Assembly (NCBI RefSeq): GCF_000224145.3
Contig: NC_020170.2
Coordinates: forward strand, 996,932 to 1,060,931
Direction: 5' to 3'
Origin: Ciona intestinalis
Lineage: Eukaryota; Chordata; Ascidiacea; Phlebobranchia; Cionidae
Length of the DNA: 64,000 nucleotides
Position 1 is the stretch's first letter, and each line of letters begins with the position of its first letter. The translations under genes were made by a program, and so were the position numbers. Below the pieces are notes generated by a model. It made no database searches, had not been told where the DNA came from, and saw only the letters and a list, made by a program, of their open reading frames with translations. Shown piece by piece: positions 36,001 to 47,890 of the stretch.

Positions 36001-39000
36001 AGGAATGTATGTGTAGTAGGAAGTTGGGACATCTTTTAACTCTTTTTTCTCGTCCCATGTGGTAGTAAACAAGGAACATTCAAAGAATTGTAAAAATATA
36101 TGCTCAAGAATCTCATAGACTGTTGTTAATTGTTTAAAACACGATCAGGATATTCGGATATTATTCGCAAAAGGTGTCCCATCTTCCCCCATTCTACTAT
36201 AAGTATTTTTATTGTAATCGTATAATATAAAACTAAATACGCTATATGGCATACAGTAGGAATGGGAAAATGGGACGCCTTTTCATTCTAGTTTTCGTCC
36301 TATTTGGTAGTAAACAAAGAGCTATAAAGCCATATCCTCGCAATTGCCCTGCCATGGACCGTTGTTAATTGTTTAAAACACGATCAGGATACTTGGAAAG
36401 TATATGTTAAAGGTGTCCCATCTTACCCCACAGTATAATATTTCAAAAATCAGTTTTTTGTTTACCTGATTCTATTTGGTCTGTTGTTGTGTTGAGCTTA
36501 ACTGGAACAAAAATAAACACATTAAAAAAACAAACTACTATTAAGTGGAACTTTAGATTTATAAAAGGTTAATTTAAAAGTGAACGCTTTGGTTACGGCG
36601 AGCATTAGGTAAATCCATGCAGACAATCAGACCAGTTAGCCCGCTTGTCACAGCCTAAAGCTCCATACAGATATTTTCTCGTTATACAGAGGGTCGCGGA
36701 AGTCGCGCATCGTAAAGATACAAAAAGTAATGTTTAAAAAAGCAGATAAATAAGGATGGGATCTACAAATTATGCGCAAACATGTCGCTAAAAGCCGAAA
36801 AAGTGTCGACTGTTTGGCTTTATGCGCTTGTCGATCGTTTGCCCTGATAATTTAAAATGCATCACACTGCGGTATCTTTATTAAAATCTCGCCTTTGCCT
36901 AAAGCAGGCCGCTTTGTTCGTTACGGTTGACCAACCATGCGATAAATTCAGGATAAGGCTTATCCCTTGCGTTGTTGCTTAAACTTGGACGTGAATATAT
37001 TGCTATTGTGGTTATGTCACTCGTCAGTCTCCGCTTGCCAGTTGTTTTCGGCGCGAGCTCTCTTGTTTTACGCAGCTGCCAAATAAGCACCCTCGCCGGG
37101 GGTGTGGGGTTAAAAAAGATCCATGCTGACAAGATAACGCCTGTTACTCAATCCTACACCACGCGTGGCTTAATAGGCACTGAAAGGGGTTATGTATTCA
37201 TACGTAATAACACCAACATACAACACCTGTCACCATTTCACATGAGGCAAGTCCTAATAGAATATATACAAGACATTACCAGACAGGTTTCTTAATACAG
37301 GTAGATGGCATTTCGAACGCTCACACCCAATATATATTATAGGTAGCTTTGCGTTCATCCGTACAGTTAACTCTTTGATGAAGATATACAGATAATTGGC
37401 TTGCAAAGGTGTCCGATGACCCGTGAGCGTTTACAACTATTGATCAACGCCGAAGCGCGACAACCGCGAACGACAATAGAGAAGGTGCGGACAGATATAA
37501 CTGACAAAGGCTGAAACTTGGTATAAAAATAACGGTTTTCTGGCTCGGATTTAAGCCAGACAATAAAGCCTAATCGTACAAAGCGTGCACTGTGTTACCC
37601 TGGGGTTGGCAAGGATTTTCTGAAACCGTCGCCTCATTTGCAGAGCAACGACGCAAGGTGTAATATGCCTCCTTTTTAAACCAAGCAAATGAACGCTCTT
37701 TGCGGACTCGCTACATCTGAGGGTCAAATTACTGCCTCGTGGTCAACACCCGCGGCAGCAGCAACATTCCAGTTGAATATTAGCAGAGCATGAAGTGCGT
37801 TATACCTCGCTCTTCATTTGTAAAACGCGACGATCATAATCTAATGTGGTCGGATAAGATCAGCGCAAAAAGCCGCTTGAAAATCGTCAATACAACAACA
37901 GCACCACGGACCGATCAACCATTCCATAGGCGACTCAATATACAGTATATACGCGGACTATGGCCATCTTAAGCGATTATAAAATGACGAGAAACTTCAC
38001 TTAAGATGTTGCCATGAAAAAATAGAAACCCGATTCGTCAATTTGAAGATCTACATGGTCTCGATTTCGAAATGCGATCGACCGTGTTATAAAGATTATC
38101 CGAAACATGACTAAAACTTTAAAGATTTCGGATAAAGTGATGGCTAAAGTTTCAACATAATGCGTTGTTTGGTTGAGGGTTTTACGGAAAACTATAGGGC
38201 TACGTAATAAACGGGTTACGCAAATTTAACTGCAGTTGCACTAACTTGCACCATCCATTCTTAAAATGGTGACTTGCTAAAATGTGTTTTTGACTGAAAC
38301 ATTTTGCGCAAGAGTTTTTGATTAAGAAGCATTAGGAAAATAAACTTTGGTATGACAACTGCGTGCAAATTAAAAAAATTCTGCTCTATATTTATTAACT
38401 TGGGTAGATATTACAACAAGAAACAGTATGAAGCTCCTTACATAGGTCGCTGCTCGAGATAAGGCGGTTGGTAAGAAAACTGTTTTTCTCGTAAGTTGTA
38501 TAAGCTCCTTGCTCCAGCAACGGCGTAACAACCACTCGAAAGAGTAGCCGAGTGTGGTCGGTGCAGGTTAAATGGTAACATATCACCGTACCAGTTCGGG
38601 AGCACTCGAAAGCAAGAAGGAACAATGACAAGTGGTTGCTTGAGAGCGCTCCTAGTTGGTTTTGTTTTACTGATTTCAGCCCCTTGTTTCTGCGCGTTCG
38701 TCATCCTACTTTTCCCCTCGGTTACGGGTTCGAACGTGTGTGGTCCTTATATGCGTTTTAAGGCGTGTAAGTACATAGCTCATTAAAATTCCGACTTAAA
38801 AGCAGCAAGCATCGCCCAAATGAGGGAATACTATGTTGCTACACCTATAGTATAAACAACACGTAGTCAAAAGAAATATCGATACATCGGATACACAAAG
38901 TAACTACGCATACATTTAAAAAAATCGGTGATAAGCCAAGTGTTCGTTCTTAAAATGCATATGTTGCCGATCCCCATTTAGGTCGTTTATTTGGGAAAAA

Positions 39001-40269
39001 ATCTAACATTTAGGTAAAAAATAACAAGCAGTTTATATACCAGTTTCCAAATTAACGAAAATGCAGAGGAATAAAACAAATTATACCCGACAATATACCA
39101 TAAAATATACATCGAGGTTAAAATGTGTTACAAAGAAATTTGTTACCTTTGACCAGCAGCATGATTTCGAGCTCTTCACTTCCGTACCCATTAACAGCTT
39201 CACATCGATACACGCCCCTGTCTTCCAACGCCACATTCCGGATTCTTAAACCTTTTCTTTGTTGTTTAAAACGTTCCCAGTCTTTTCCAATCTCGACCCC
39301 TTTTGTAGAAAAATTGATTTTAAACGTTTAGTACGTACTACATGTACGAAAATTAGATTAAATACGCAAATAACCGCAAATAACATTTTTACCAAAGTAA
39401 AACTACCGAAAAATAAACGCGGGTAAAATACATGAAAGATTACAAATTAAACATCTGTTAATAGAATAAACACACATCTACAGCAATTATATGACGGATT
39501 GCGACCATCGCACGTCGTTACTTCCGCGTTCCTCTGCACTGTGCGCAATTTAAAACATATCTACCGGTATTTACACAGAAACCGGTTTTGTTTTTTAATT
39601 TAGTAGGGTTGGGAAAGATGGGATGCATTTTAAACTATATTTACTCGTCCCATTTAGTAGTAAACAAAAAAAAACATTCAAAGAGTTATAAAACTATATC
39701 CTTACGACTTCTATGGACCAGTGTTAATTGTTTAAAACACGATCAGTAGATATTTTGTGCTAAAAGTGTCCCATCTTCCCCCACCCTACTATATTAAAAA
39801 ATCACGCTTTAGTTACAGACCAAAAGTGCCAATTCGGAAACTAAAGCGTTATTAAATTGTTAAGTGTCAGTGCACAAGCATTATTATAACGTTACATTGA
39901 AACGCCAACTTTTAACATAATGTAAAGTTGCTTGATTATGTTCTTTAAATACGATGCCAAAACTACACCATGGTTTTTCAATTACCAGCCAAAGGTGTGA
40001 AATATCTCTGAAAAGGAACGCAAAATATAAATGAATGAGAAACTCTGCGCTAATAAAAAAACAAGACAGACTATAGAGAACAAAATCAAAACTACACGCG
40101 TGATATCTCGCTATGAATATTACATCAATCATAAACTTACCGTCTTTGTACCATTGGGTTCTCGGGCGAGGTTTTCCGGACATCACCATGCATGGTAGGG
40201 TGAGGGTTTCTCCCTTAAACGCTATCACCGATGTGACGTCATTCTTCAAAACTCTGGGTGGGTTTCCAA
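30063..40269 (-). CDS. FGFRL1: FGF receptor-like 1 (kinase-less FGFR), first coding exon not found
   Basis: Single-pass receptor that binds FGFs but has no tyrosine kinase. Exons in transcript order: 40141-40269, 39147-39299, 36466-36501, 35770-35887, 35088-35251, 33475-33701, 33260-33404, 32401-32524, 30063-30609, all in phase. Ig1 is split over the first two (TLTLPCMVMSGKPRPRTQWY; DRGVYRCEAVNGYGS). A 12-residue linker exon follows, then Ig2 (FTEPIKMRRYNIAKPIGRDV; SGRYTCRVWNKAGAI) and Ig3 (VKPHPVNTTVRVGEKTSLQC; DAGRYLCVAANTRGY). A transmembrane helix (IPLALIIGLPAAAGVVIVCV) precedes a tail of about 185 residues rich in Ser/Thr, Asp and finally His/Arg (RRNHNRRYHAYHRQSRRYD), ending PSYCS. The exon layout and absence of kinase sequence fit FGFRL1, not FGFR1-4. 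The signal-peptide exon should end in phase 1 upstream of 40269; no convincing candidate was found. Confidence 0.92.
31378..31571. repeat. MITE copy 14, FGFRL1 last intron
   Basis: Complete copy with ends AATAGGGTGGGGGAAGATGG and GTCCCGTCTCCCCTCGTCCT. Confidence 0.85.
31955..32148. repeat. MITE copy 15, FGFRL1 last intron
   Basis: Complete copy about 380 bp from copy 14 and in the opposite orientation, so the two could pair. Confidence 0.87.
33702..35087 (-). other. FGFRL1 intron with an open frame on the plus strand
   Basis: A 129-codon frame is open on the plus strand at 34031-34420 (starts MTTIQLTF, ends SWHARI). It has no recognised similarity. No other structure was seen. Confidence 0.35.
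36013..36199. repeat. MITE copy 16, FGFRL1 intron
   Basis: Complete copy, followed within 60 bp by copy 17 in the same orientation. Confidence 0.85.
36254..36438. repeat. MITE copy 17, FGFRL1 intron
   Basis: Ends about 28 bp downstream, on the minus strand, of the linker exon 36466-36501, so it sits at that exon's donor side. Confidence 0.83.
36502..39146 (-). other. Long FGFRL1 intron with a less AT-rich middle
   Basis: About 2.6 kb without a recognisable exon. The stretch 36580-38250 is visibly richer in G+C and CpG than flanking introns and lacks repeat copies, so it could hold regulatory sequence; this is inference from composition only. Confidence 0.35.
39601..39793. repeat. MITE copy 18, FGFRL1 intron
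   Basis: Complete copy ending CTTCCCCCACCCTACTATA; lies between the two Ig1 exons. Confidence 0.88.
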
Positions 40270-40686
40270 CTAAAAACAGAGCATTATGTTAAAACAACAG
40301 TTTGAACTTTTTCTTAAGTTGGTAGTTGAGCTATCGAGTTGCTGACGCTTATATGAACGCCCCAAACACATTGAGGAAATGCGCGTATTTATTATTTGAC
40401 TCAAGAAAAGGCTTGTCAGGCTTAAGTTACACATATGGTGATTTCGGGCTAGCGGAACGGTCTATCCAGGCCCACAAGAAATGTGTAATATTTGTTGAAT
40501 AAACACGAATTTCTGGACAGTTTCGGTGCAGAAACTGCAGCCCGTATGTATAGGACACGATTGCCTTCATTTCAAATCTTACGGTTTAAAACAAAAAAAA
40601 AACATCTTCAATGATGTCGGAAATTGAAAATGTGTGGGTATTACATATTTTAAAAAAGTATACAATATGTGATACATTTTATATAC

Positions 40687-40875
40687 AGTACTGTGGGGGG
40701 AGATGGGACACACTTTAATATCCAAATATCCTAATAGTGTTTTAAACAATTAACAACGATCTATGAGTGTCATGCTCAGGATACGGTTTTATAAGTCTTT
40801 AAATGCTGTTTGTTTACCACCAAATGAGACAAGAAAATGGAATGAAAAGGTGTCCCATCTTCCCTCACCCCACTA
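40687..40875. repeat. MITE copy 19, upstream of FGFRL1 exon 40141-40269
   Basis: Complete copy with ends ACTGTGGGGGGAGATGGGAC and CCATCTTCCCTCACCCCACT. Confidence 0.86.
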
Positions 40876-41943
40876 AATGTGAAGTATATTATCTCTATAG
40901 GCGAAATGTCGCGATGAAATATAGAAAAAAACATCCTGGTCTACCAAACTATTACTACATAACCCAAAATAACAACAGTATAAATACGGATACGTTTTGG
41001 ATACCAATGCTGTTATAAGCTTCCGTAACACCGCTGTGTTTGAAATAGAGCCACTTATAATTCGACCACACATGTTTGTGTATGGTGCGTACCTGAAGCG
41101 CTACCTTAATTGTTTGCATAGGAAACGGGCAGGGAAAAGTTTTGACTGCGAGCCAGGGGCTTCTGTCTTGTCAGCTCGCCTTATGTAATTACACCACGAA
41201 CAAAAGACTTTTACAACCAAAATAAAGTTCAATTGAAGTAGTTTACACATATTTCGCATTGTAGAAACAAAAATAGAATAAATTTTCCGATTTTATTTTA
41301 TTTCGCAGTACACGAGCCAACATTACAGTATTATTGTTTATGTAGGTTTAATATTAAAAGTTTTTACATTGTTTGTAGGTAATGATTTAGGGAAAGCATT
41401 TTAATCGACAGTCGTGCATGAGGTATGATCAAACACCAAGTAAATGTATTTCATGCAAAATTAAAACTGCAGGTTTAAAATATGTTTCCCGCCCGCGGTC
41501 TAACCATGCCTAACGAAAACCTTTTACGTTGTTTGGTTTATATACACTTTCAAAGCACATGCATAAATACAGCCTAAAGTGCCGATGGTTCAATTGATAA
41601 AGTTTAACTTCTGCCCTAAGCAGCACTGTAGCATAGCACAGGGCAGTGATAGAATGGTACCATAAACATAGACCGGTATCTTGTATGTACGATGTAAACA
41701 GAACATATCCATTTAGTTTGAAAACGAACACGCTGCGAACTGGTAATGTCAATTACGACTCTATATTTGAAATACGCTTTAAAAACGTAAAGTGACAAAT
41801 ATGAATGTTTTCTGTAACTTAAAACGTGATGAGTTTCGAAGACCGTTTCACACACACTTTAGGTTTAGGAACGCTTATTTTGCGTGTAAACCCCATAAGC
41901 AAACGTGTTTCCTGCATGTCTATATATTGAAAGTTTAGCTACA
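40876..41943. other. Region without a supported gene
   Basis: Several short open frames on both strands, none with splice context or similarity. The missing FGFRL1 first exon could be here or further right. Confidence 0.35.
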
Positions 41944-43600
41944 ATGCCAAGATCCGCCATGGTAAATGAAAAACATCCCTGGCAGTATTTCAGCGCATCG
42001 GATACGCTATATAAGGACGCCGGTTCCACGGTGGAAGTCTACCTAATGGAAACTGGATCCGGCGACTCTTTATACTTGCTTTCGGCTAAGGTAATTAGTT
42101 CAGTTGAAATCAGATAGTTGGACACACACCGTTTTCAACTGTCCCCTTTCTCAAGGAAAACACAAAAAGCCCGCCCTACTTCGTTTACACAAAACACGAA
42201 ATGAAGCGAATCAACAGATAGGAACAGTTTACAAAATGTTAGAATATAATGTAACGATAACTTGGTTCAAAGTTTAAATTAATTTTAAAAAATTCCAACT
42301 AAAATGCGATAGGGGAAGTTTTATTTTAAAATACATTATTAATACAAATCTTTCTCTGCGTTTTTATTATAAAGGAAGTCAGATATAAACTTTCTGCCCC
42401 ATGTAACTTTAACATTATACAATCACCTTTTATGTTCCGGTCCAAAAGTAATAAACACGCAATAACCGTTGTACGGCCGTCGTAAAAATTTATATCGGTC
42501 ACTTTATGAAAAGGCAAGCTTTTCGCACCACCTTGTTCCAGTTACGACACACAGCAGCGTCGGACATTCCCAAACTGGGTTGAAACGCACAGCCATAAAA
42601 AGTTAAGCCATATGTTAGCTATACCTGTAGTGGTGGCCGAAACGGTTGACCAATTGCTCAAAATTAAGAGAAGGGATACTGCTTGAAGTACGGATTTGGG
42701 GCGCCTAGTAAAGAGGGTCAGAATTAAACATAATACATTGTTTTTCTAGCTAAAAACGGACCAATAGTTTCAAAGGGTTAGGTTTAATATAGCATTACGA
42801 TATGGAGCGTGTTCTTAAATTAACGTTTTCTTTGAAATTTGTACAAAATAGATTGAAATCCAATTGTGGTGTCGCGATATGACCAAAGCTTTAATATTAT
42901 AACTGCCATGGCTTACAATTTATGTCGCGGAACATAAAACCAGTATATAATGATTATAATTACCTGGTTAATGTGTACCTTGTGGGCTTGGCTGTAGAGC
43001 AGGCACAATTGCATTTCTTCATTTTTAGTGACTCTGTTCTTTCTGCATTGATCCTTGAGTCAACAGACACTGCGTACTGATTACACAGCCGCGTTTGGTT
43101 GTCCGGCGCCATTTTACATGCAGTTAAGTGTCCAAAGCTATTTAAATTAATCCCGGGCAACGGATTTGTAATCGCGTCCACTTTTCGGCTTCTCTTTAAT
43201 TCGGCCAACTCGCACATGTCTCTTTACCACTTCGCACTGAAATAATAATCGATAAATCCACTGATTTCAACTCAGTCTGTTTTGGTCCTTCACTTGCGCC
43301 ACATTACACGTTCGTACACTTGAGAAACGACAACGGTTTTCATTCTCGCCTTAACCTAACCTGCAATTTGAACAGCATGCTCTTATGTTGCCACTACGCA
43401 CCTACACCGCCGCCCGCGCTCCGTATAATGCCACGGTTGTTAAAACAATGAAAAGAACGAACGAAGTAAAGAAAACGCCGCGGCTGGCTGATCTGCAAAC
43501 ATGGACGTTGGTGGCGAGAGATGAAAGAAAAAAAGGTAAAGCTGTCAACATTTATCAGACCCTGATGAAGTGCGGAGCGCCCACTGCCGAAGGTAGATAA
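41944..43600 (+). CDS. Unrecognised two-exon candidate gene
   Basis: The first segment, ATG at 41944 to 42090, starts MPRSAMVNEKHPWQYFSASD and ends LYLLSAK at a donor (AAG|GTAATT). A second segment opens at the acceptor GAACAG ending 43375 and runs 43376-43600 with codons of coding appearance (LADLQTWTLVARDERKKGKA) to a TAA. Both are phase 0, so they would join to about 123 residues; a donor-like GTAGAT just before the stop could extend it. A TATA-like TATATATT lies near 41920. No homologue is recognised, and it lies antisense between FGFRL1 and ANKS1. Confidence 0.35.
42121..43375. other. Interval between the two candidate exons
   Basis: No repeat copy recognised. A minus-strand open frame (42960-43217) ends at a donor-like CAG|GTAATT but in the wrong phase for FGFRL1. 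Confidence 0.3.
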
Positions 43601-44164
43601 CTAATTACAAGAAAATTTATATCTTGAACGGAATTTCTAATTGATAAGATTAGATTATGCAAAATATTGAGACGCATATTCACAAATAGTATGTCACATA
43701 TACTATAACAGCAACTTGAGATATACGATGTTTACTTGTCTCGTGATTGCAAAATAAAAATCATAATTAACCAACAATAATATTCAGCAATAAAACAGAG
43801 TAAAATAATCAAACATTTCGGTGTAGGTTTTTTACTTTTCACATCTGCCATGACCCTAAAAATATACTTTACATAACAACGTATTGTTAAAACCGATGTA
43901 GAAATTGAATTTCCAGAGGAAATACCTAATCGTTTAACTCTTAGAGATCCAGACATTCATTTGGGCGAACACAATACTTGTAGCATGCATGCCTATTATA
44001 TATGGGTGTTAATGCCGGATACTAGCTACGCCACGAGCCTCATAACAGATCCACAGTACAGAAATGGTTAAAGACCAACGCGATAAAACGTTTTGTAAAG
44101 ACTCCGCAACAAGAGCATCTTGATATGATATTATTTTGTTACTATAAAAACTTCAGCGATTTCC

Positions 44165-47100
44165 TCAGCTTGGCTGGTTTTTTAAAATGAGTTGATACGT
44201 AACTTCGAAAGCTTGACCTAACGTAAGTATGATCTCGTACGCTTTATCCTGTATAGGAAAAAGTAAATTATCTTTCTGAATATCACATAGTAGGGTGGGG
44301 GAAGTGGGGGAAGACGGGACACTTTTAGCACATAATATCCAAAAATCTTGATGGCATTTTAAACACCTTCCCTCACCCCACTAAATGTCAAGTATATCTC
44401 TAATGGCCAAATGTCGCGATGAAATATAGAAAAATATCCTGGTCTACCAAACTATGTTCTCCAACTCTAATCGGTAAACACTCATTCGTAATTTGTATGT
44501 GTTCTATACGCCGTGTCTTGCCATAATATCTCACCTATACGGAATATAATTATATTTGTACAATGGAGCGGTTATAATCAGCGCCAGTGTTTTTGTGTGG
44601 CGTTATTTAGAAGAGATAAAATAAAGGGGCGAGGGCAAAATATTTCAATGTATTCTGGGTTTCTAAATCAAAAAAATGTATCAAGTCAGCTTGAGTTTAA
44701 TAACGCAAAGGTTTATTCTAACATTTACATCTTGAAGCTTATATAACAGTAGGGTAGGGGGAGATGGAACACCTTTTACCTCTGTATTCTCGTCCCATTT
44801 GTAGGTAAAAAAACATATATATAAAAATCATATCTTCTCCCAACCATCGTTTATATAATATAAACGATGGTTGGGGAGACGGGCCACTTTTAGCACATAA
44901 TATTTAAATATCCTAATCGTGTTTTAAACAATTAACAGCGGCCCATGGGATATATATATATATATAAACGATGGTTGCGGAGACGGGCCACTTTTAGCAC
45001 ATAATATTTAAATATCCTAATCGTGTTTTATTGTTATATTGTTATATTGTAATATGACACAGCTCTTACCAGTGTTGTGACACGGAACACATGGCAGTAA
45101 TGATGGCCCGTCCTTGTATCGTGTGTAATGTAAGCAAACGTGGAAAGGTCTTCAGAATCCTGGGAAGCAAACGAAATATCTTGTATCTCATGCTCCATAA
45201 TTTCATGCTGTGGAAATAAAATATTAGTGCAACTGTATTTCCCATTCGTTTCATTTTTAGTTTTGTATAATACAGTTATATCTAAACTGTCATACTTTTA
45301 ACATATAGTACTGTAGGATAAGATGAGAAACAGTAGTATAGCACTAAAACTTCATACTTCTTGATCCTGGTTTGAACAATTAACAACGTTCTTATATAAT
45401 TGTTTTAATGGAATATAGATTTCAGAAGGTATTTTTTTGATTACTGCCAAATGGGATGAGAAAACCAAACATGTCCCATATTACCCCACCTTACTGTATA
45501 TTGTACAAGTGATGTGATCGGTTAGGTGACCTTAGTTTGATAAACTTACCTTTGATTTAAAATCGATGAACTTCACGCCCTTATAATTGATCGATAAAGT
45601 TATGGTTGGTATTTTCTTCATCGAATCGGTTGACTTCTTCATTTTAGCGCATGCTTCTACAGTGGAGGGAAGGCCCTTGAAGTCCTTTATCAACATCGAG
45701 CCGAGATACTAGGTACAAAAGGTTATTTAATAAAGTGTAAATATTTATAAAGATATATTTGGTACATAATAAACCATCAATGCAGTNTTTNNNNNNNNNN
45801 NNNNNNNNNNNNNNNNNNNNNNNNNNNNNNNNNNNNNNNNTTTGTGTACTATCAAATAGAACAAGAAAATAGAATAAAAATGTGTCCCACCTTCCCTCAC
45901 CCCACTAAATGTCAAGTATATCTCTAATGGCTAAATGTCGCGATGAAATATAGAAAAATATCCTGGTCTACCAAACTATGTTCTCCCACTCTAATCGGTA
46001 AACACTCATTCGTAATTTGTATGTGTTCTATACGCCGTGTCTTGCCATAATATCTCACCTATACGGAATATAATTATATTTGTACAATGGAGCGGTTATA
46101 ATCAGCGCCAGTGTTTTTGTGTGGCGTTATTTAGAAGAGATAAAATAAAGCTGGGCGAGGGCAAAATATTTCAATCTATTCTGGGTTTCTAAATCAAAAA
46201 GATGTATCAAGTCAGCTTGAGTTTAATAACGCAAAGGTTTATTCTAACATTTACATCTTGAAGCTTATATAACAGTAGGGTAGGGGGAGATGGAACACCT
46301 TTTACCTCTGTATTCTCGTCCCATTTGTAGGTAAAAAAACATATATATAAAATCGTATCTGCACGACTCCCATAGGCCGCTGTTAATTGTTTAAAACACG
46401 ATTAGGATATTTAAATATTATGTGCTAAAAGTGGCCCGTCACCCCACCATCGTTTATATATATATATATATATATATATTGTTATATTGTAATATAACAC
46501 AGCTCTTACCAGTGTTGTGACACGGAACACATGGCAGTAATGATGGCCCGTCCTTGTATCGTGTGTAATGTAAGCAAACGTGGAAAGATCTTCAGAATCC
46601 TGGGAAGCAAACGAAATATCTTGTATCTCATGCTCCATAATTTCATGCTGTGGAAATAAAATATTAGTGCAACTGTATTTCCCATTCGTTTCATTTTTAG
46701 TTTTGTATAATACAGTTATATCTAAACTGTCATACTTTTAACATATAGTACTGTAGGATAAGATGAGAAACAGTAGTATAGCACTAAAACTTCATACTTC
46801 TTGATCCTGGTTTGAACAATTAACAACGTTCTTATATAATTGTTTTAATGGAATATAGATTTCAGAAGGTATTTTTTTGATTACTGCCAAATGGGATGAG
46901 AAAACCAAACATGTCCCATATTACCCCACCTTACTGTATATTGTACAAGTGATGTGATCGGTTAGGTGACCTTAGTTTGATAAACTTACCTTTGATTTAA
47001 AATCGATGAACTTCACGCCCTTATAATTGATCGATAAAGTTATGGTTGGTATTTTCTTCATCGAATCGGTTGACTTCTTCATTTTAGCGCATGCTTCTAC

Positions 47101-47890
47101 AGTGGAGGGAAGGCCCTTGAAGTCCTTTATCAACATCGAGCCGAGATACTGGGTACAAAAGGTTATTTAATAAAGTGTAAATATTTATAAAGATATATTT
47201 GGTAACATAATAAACCATCAATGCAGTATTTTATGGCAACTCCTGACAGGAAACGACATACAAGTAGCAACCGCAGACTATGGGCAATGTGGGGCACCAG
47301 TGTTGTAACTTTGTGTCGCGATACCAGGTGGAACTGTGCAGATGGTGTGAATGCAACAACTTACATTCGCCTTGCAGACAAACTTTATCACACGGATTGT
47401 TTATTTATATCAGCCCGCGTGCTCTCCTACGAGTTTGAATGTTTTTAAATTATTGGGCCCATATTGGCCATATAGATTCAATTTCGTCGAATTGCTGTTT
47501 TTAATTATTGCGCTGTTAGTTTTTGCACATTTAAGTTTTAAACCTCACGCCTGAAGCCTCACGTTTCCTGAGTGCTTTGCAACGAATTCATTGTAGGTTA
47601 CGTGCCTTTTCATTAGAGACGAGCTCTCTTTTTGCAGAATAACTGATAAGTTTGGGACGATATATTTCGTTACCAATACTTACGGAATGTTGCATAACAC
47701 TTACATATGCTTGATAGTTGCAAGAGTCAGTCACAAGGTGTTCAGGAGCATGGCGCCACGAAGTGACGTTCACCCCGCTCGCTGCTTCATTTGGAGGACG
47801 CATTGGAAGAGAAGATTCGGATACAGAAGAACAAATGAGGACCTTTGCCTTTTCAGCATCCGGAATATCGACAATAATCTTAGCGGATGT
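44165..47890 (-). CDS. ANKS1-like adaptor, C-terminal PTB domain (5' part unresolved)
   Basis: ANKS1A/ANKS1B proteins couple receptor tyrosine kinases to downstream partners through a C-terminal phosphotyrosine-binding domain. Exons in order: 47705-47890 ([19 protein letters not shown]), 46990-47148 ([20 protein letters not shown], then [12 protein letters not shown]), 46510-46647 ([32 protein letters not shown]), and the last exon 44165-44248 ([16 protein letters not shown], stop at 44165). All are phase 0. The two middle exons occur again at 45550-45708 and 45070-45207. The acceptor at 47891 (TTCTTAACAG) shows there is upstream coding sequence, but no ankyrin or SAM domain is visible before the AGBL 3' end, so either the gene is short or its 5' part is elsewhere. 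Confidence 0.85.
44289..44386. repeat. MITE copy 20, internally deleted
   Basis: The left end is followed by AAAAATCTTGATGGCATTTT and then directly by the right end CCTTCCCTCACCCCAC; the middle is missing. The start shows a small repeat, GGGGGAAGTGGGGGAAG. Confidence 0.75.
44748..45030. repeat. MITE copy 21, rearranged, with inverted and tandem parts
   Basis: A left end and half a core run into ATATAAACGATGGTTGGGGA, and then the right half repeats twice (TAGCACATAATATTTAAATA at about 44894 and 44996). The other block (46274-46450) has a simple copy here. Confidence 0.7.
45070..45207 (-). CDS. Second copy of ANKS1 PTB exon (HEIQDIS...)
   Basis: 138 nt, phase 0, identical protein to 46510-46647. 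Acceptor TTTCCACAG and donor GTAAGA intact. Confidence 0.75.
45307..45497. repeat. MITE copy 22, diverged, block 1
   Basis: The ends TAGTACTGTAGGATAAGATG and CCATATTACCCCACCTTACT are clear. The same element recurs at 46747-46937. Confidence 0.78.
45550..45708 (-). CDS. Second copy of ANKS1 PTB exon (YLGSML...)
   Basis: 159 nt, phase 0, identical to 46990-47148. The acceptor differs by one base (CCTAG here, CCCAG in the other copy); both are usable. Confidence 0.75.
45787..45840. other. Assembly gap (N run)
   Basis: An N at 45787 and 50 Ns at 45791-45840, exactly between the two duplicated blocks. Confidence 0.99.
45841..45907. repeat. MITE copy 23, right third after the N run
   Basis: TTTGTGTACTATCAAATAGA to CCTTCCCTCACCCCAC; the left part is lost in the gap. 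Confidence 0.75.
46274..46450. repeat. MITE copy 24, block 2
   Basis: Simple copy at the position of the rearranged copy 21, followed by a (TA)n run at about 46456-46480. Confidence 0.8.
46747..46937. repeat. MITE copy 25, diverged, block 2
   Basis: Counterpart of copy 22. Confidence 0.78.

Larger units (their letters stand above)
44364..45786. repeat. Duplicated block, copy 1 (likely second haplotype)
   Basis: Nearly identical to 45888-47226 in two stretches, with a rearranged AT-rich/MITE section at about 44800-45060. It ends at the N run. It contains second copies of two ANKS1 PTB exons. Confidence 0.9.
45888..47226. repeat. Duplicated block, copy 2
   Basis: Aligns with copy 1 from CACCTTCCCTCACCCCAC to CATCAATGCAGT. 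Differences are few and mostly single bases or small indels in non-coding sequence, including a synonymous GAC/GAT change in the second PTB exon. Confidence 0.9.

Noticed and set aside
42960..43217. Minus-strand frame as the missing FGFRL1 first exon
   Set aside because: It ends at a donor-like site, but the phase does not fit exon 40141-40269 and no convincing signal peptide is present.
45070..47148. ANKS1 protein with a doubled PTB half
   Set aside because: Near-identity of the blocks and the N run between them favour an assembly artefact; kept as a finding, not as the gene model.
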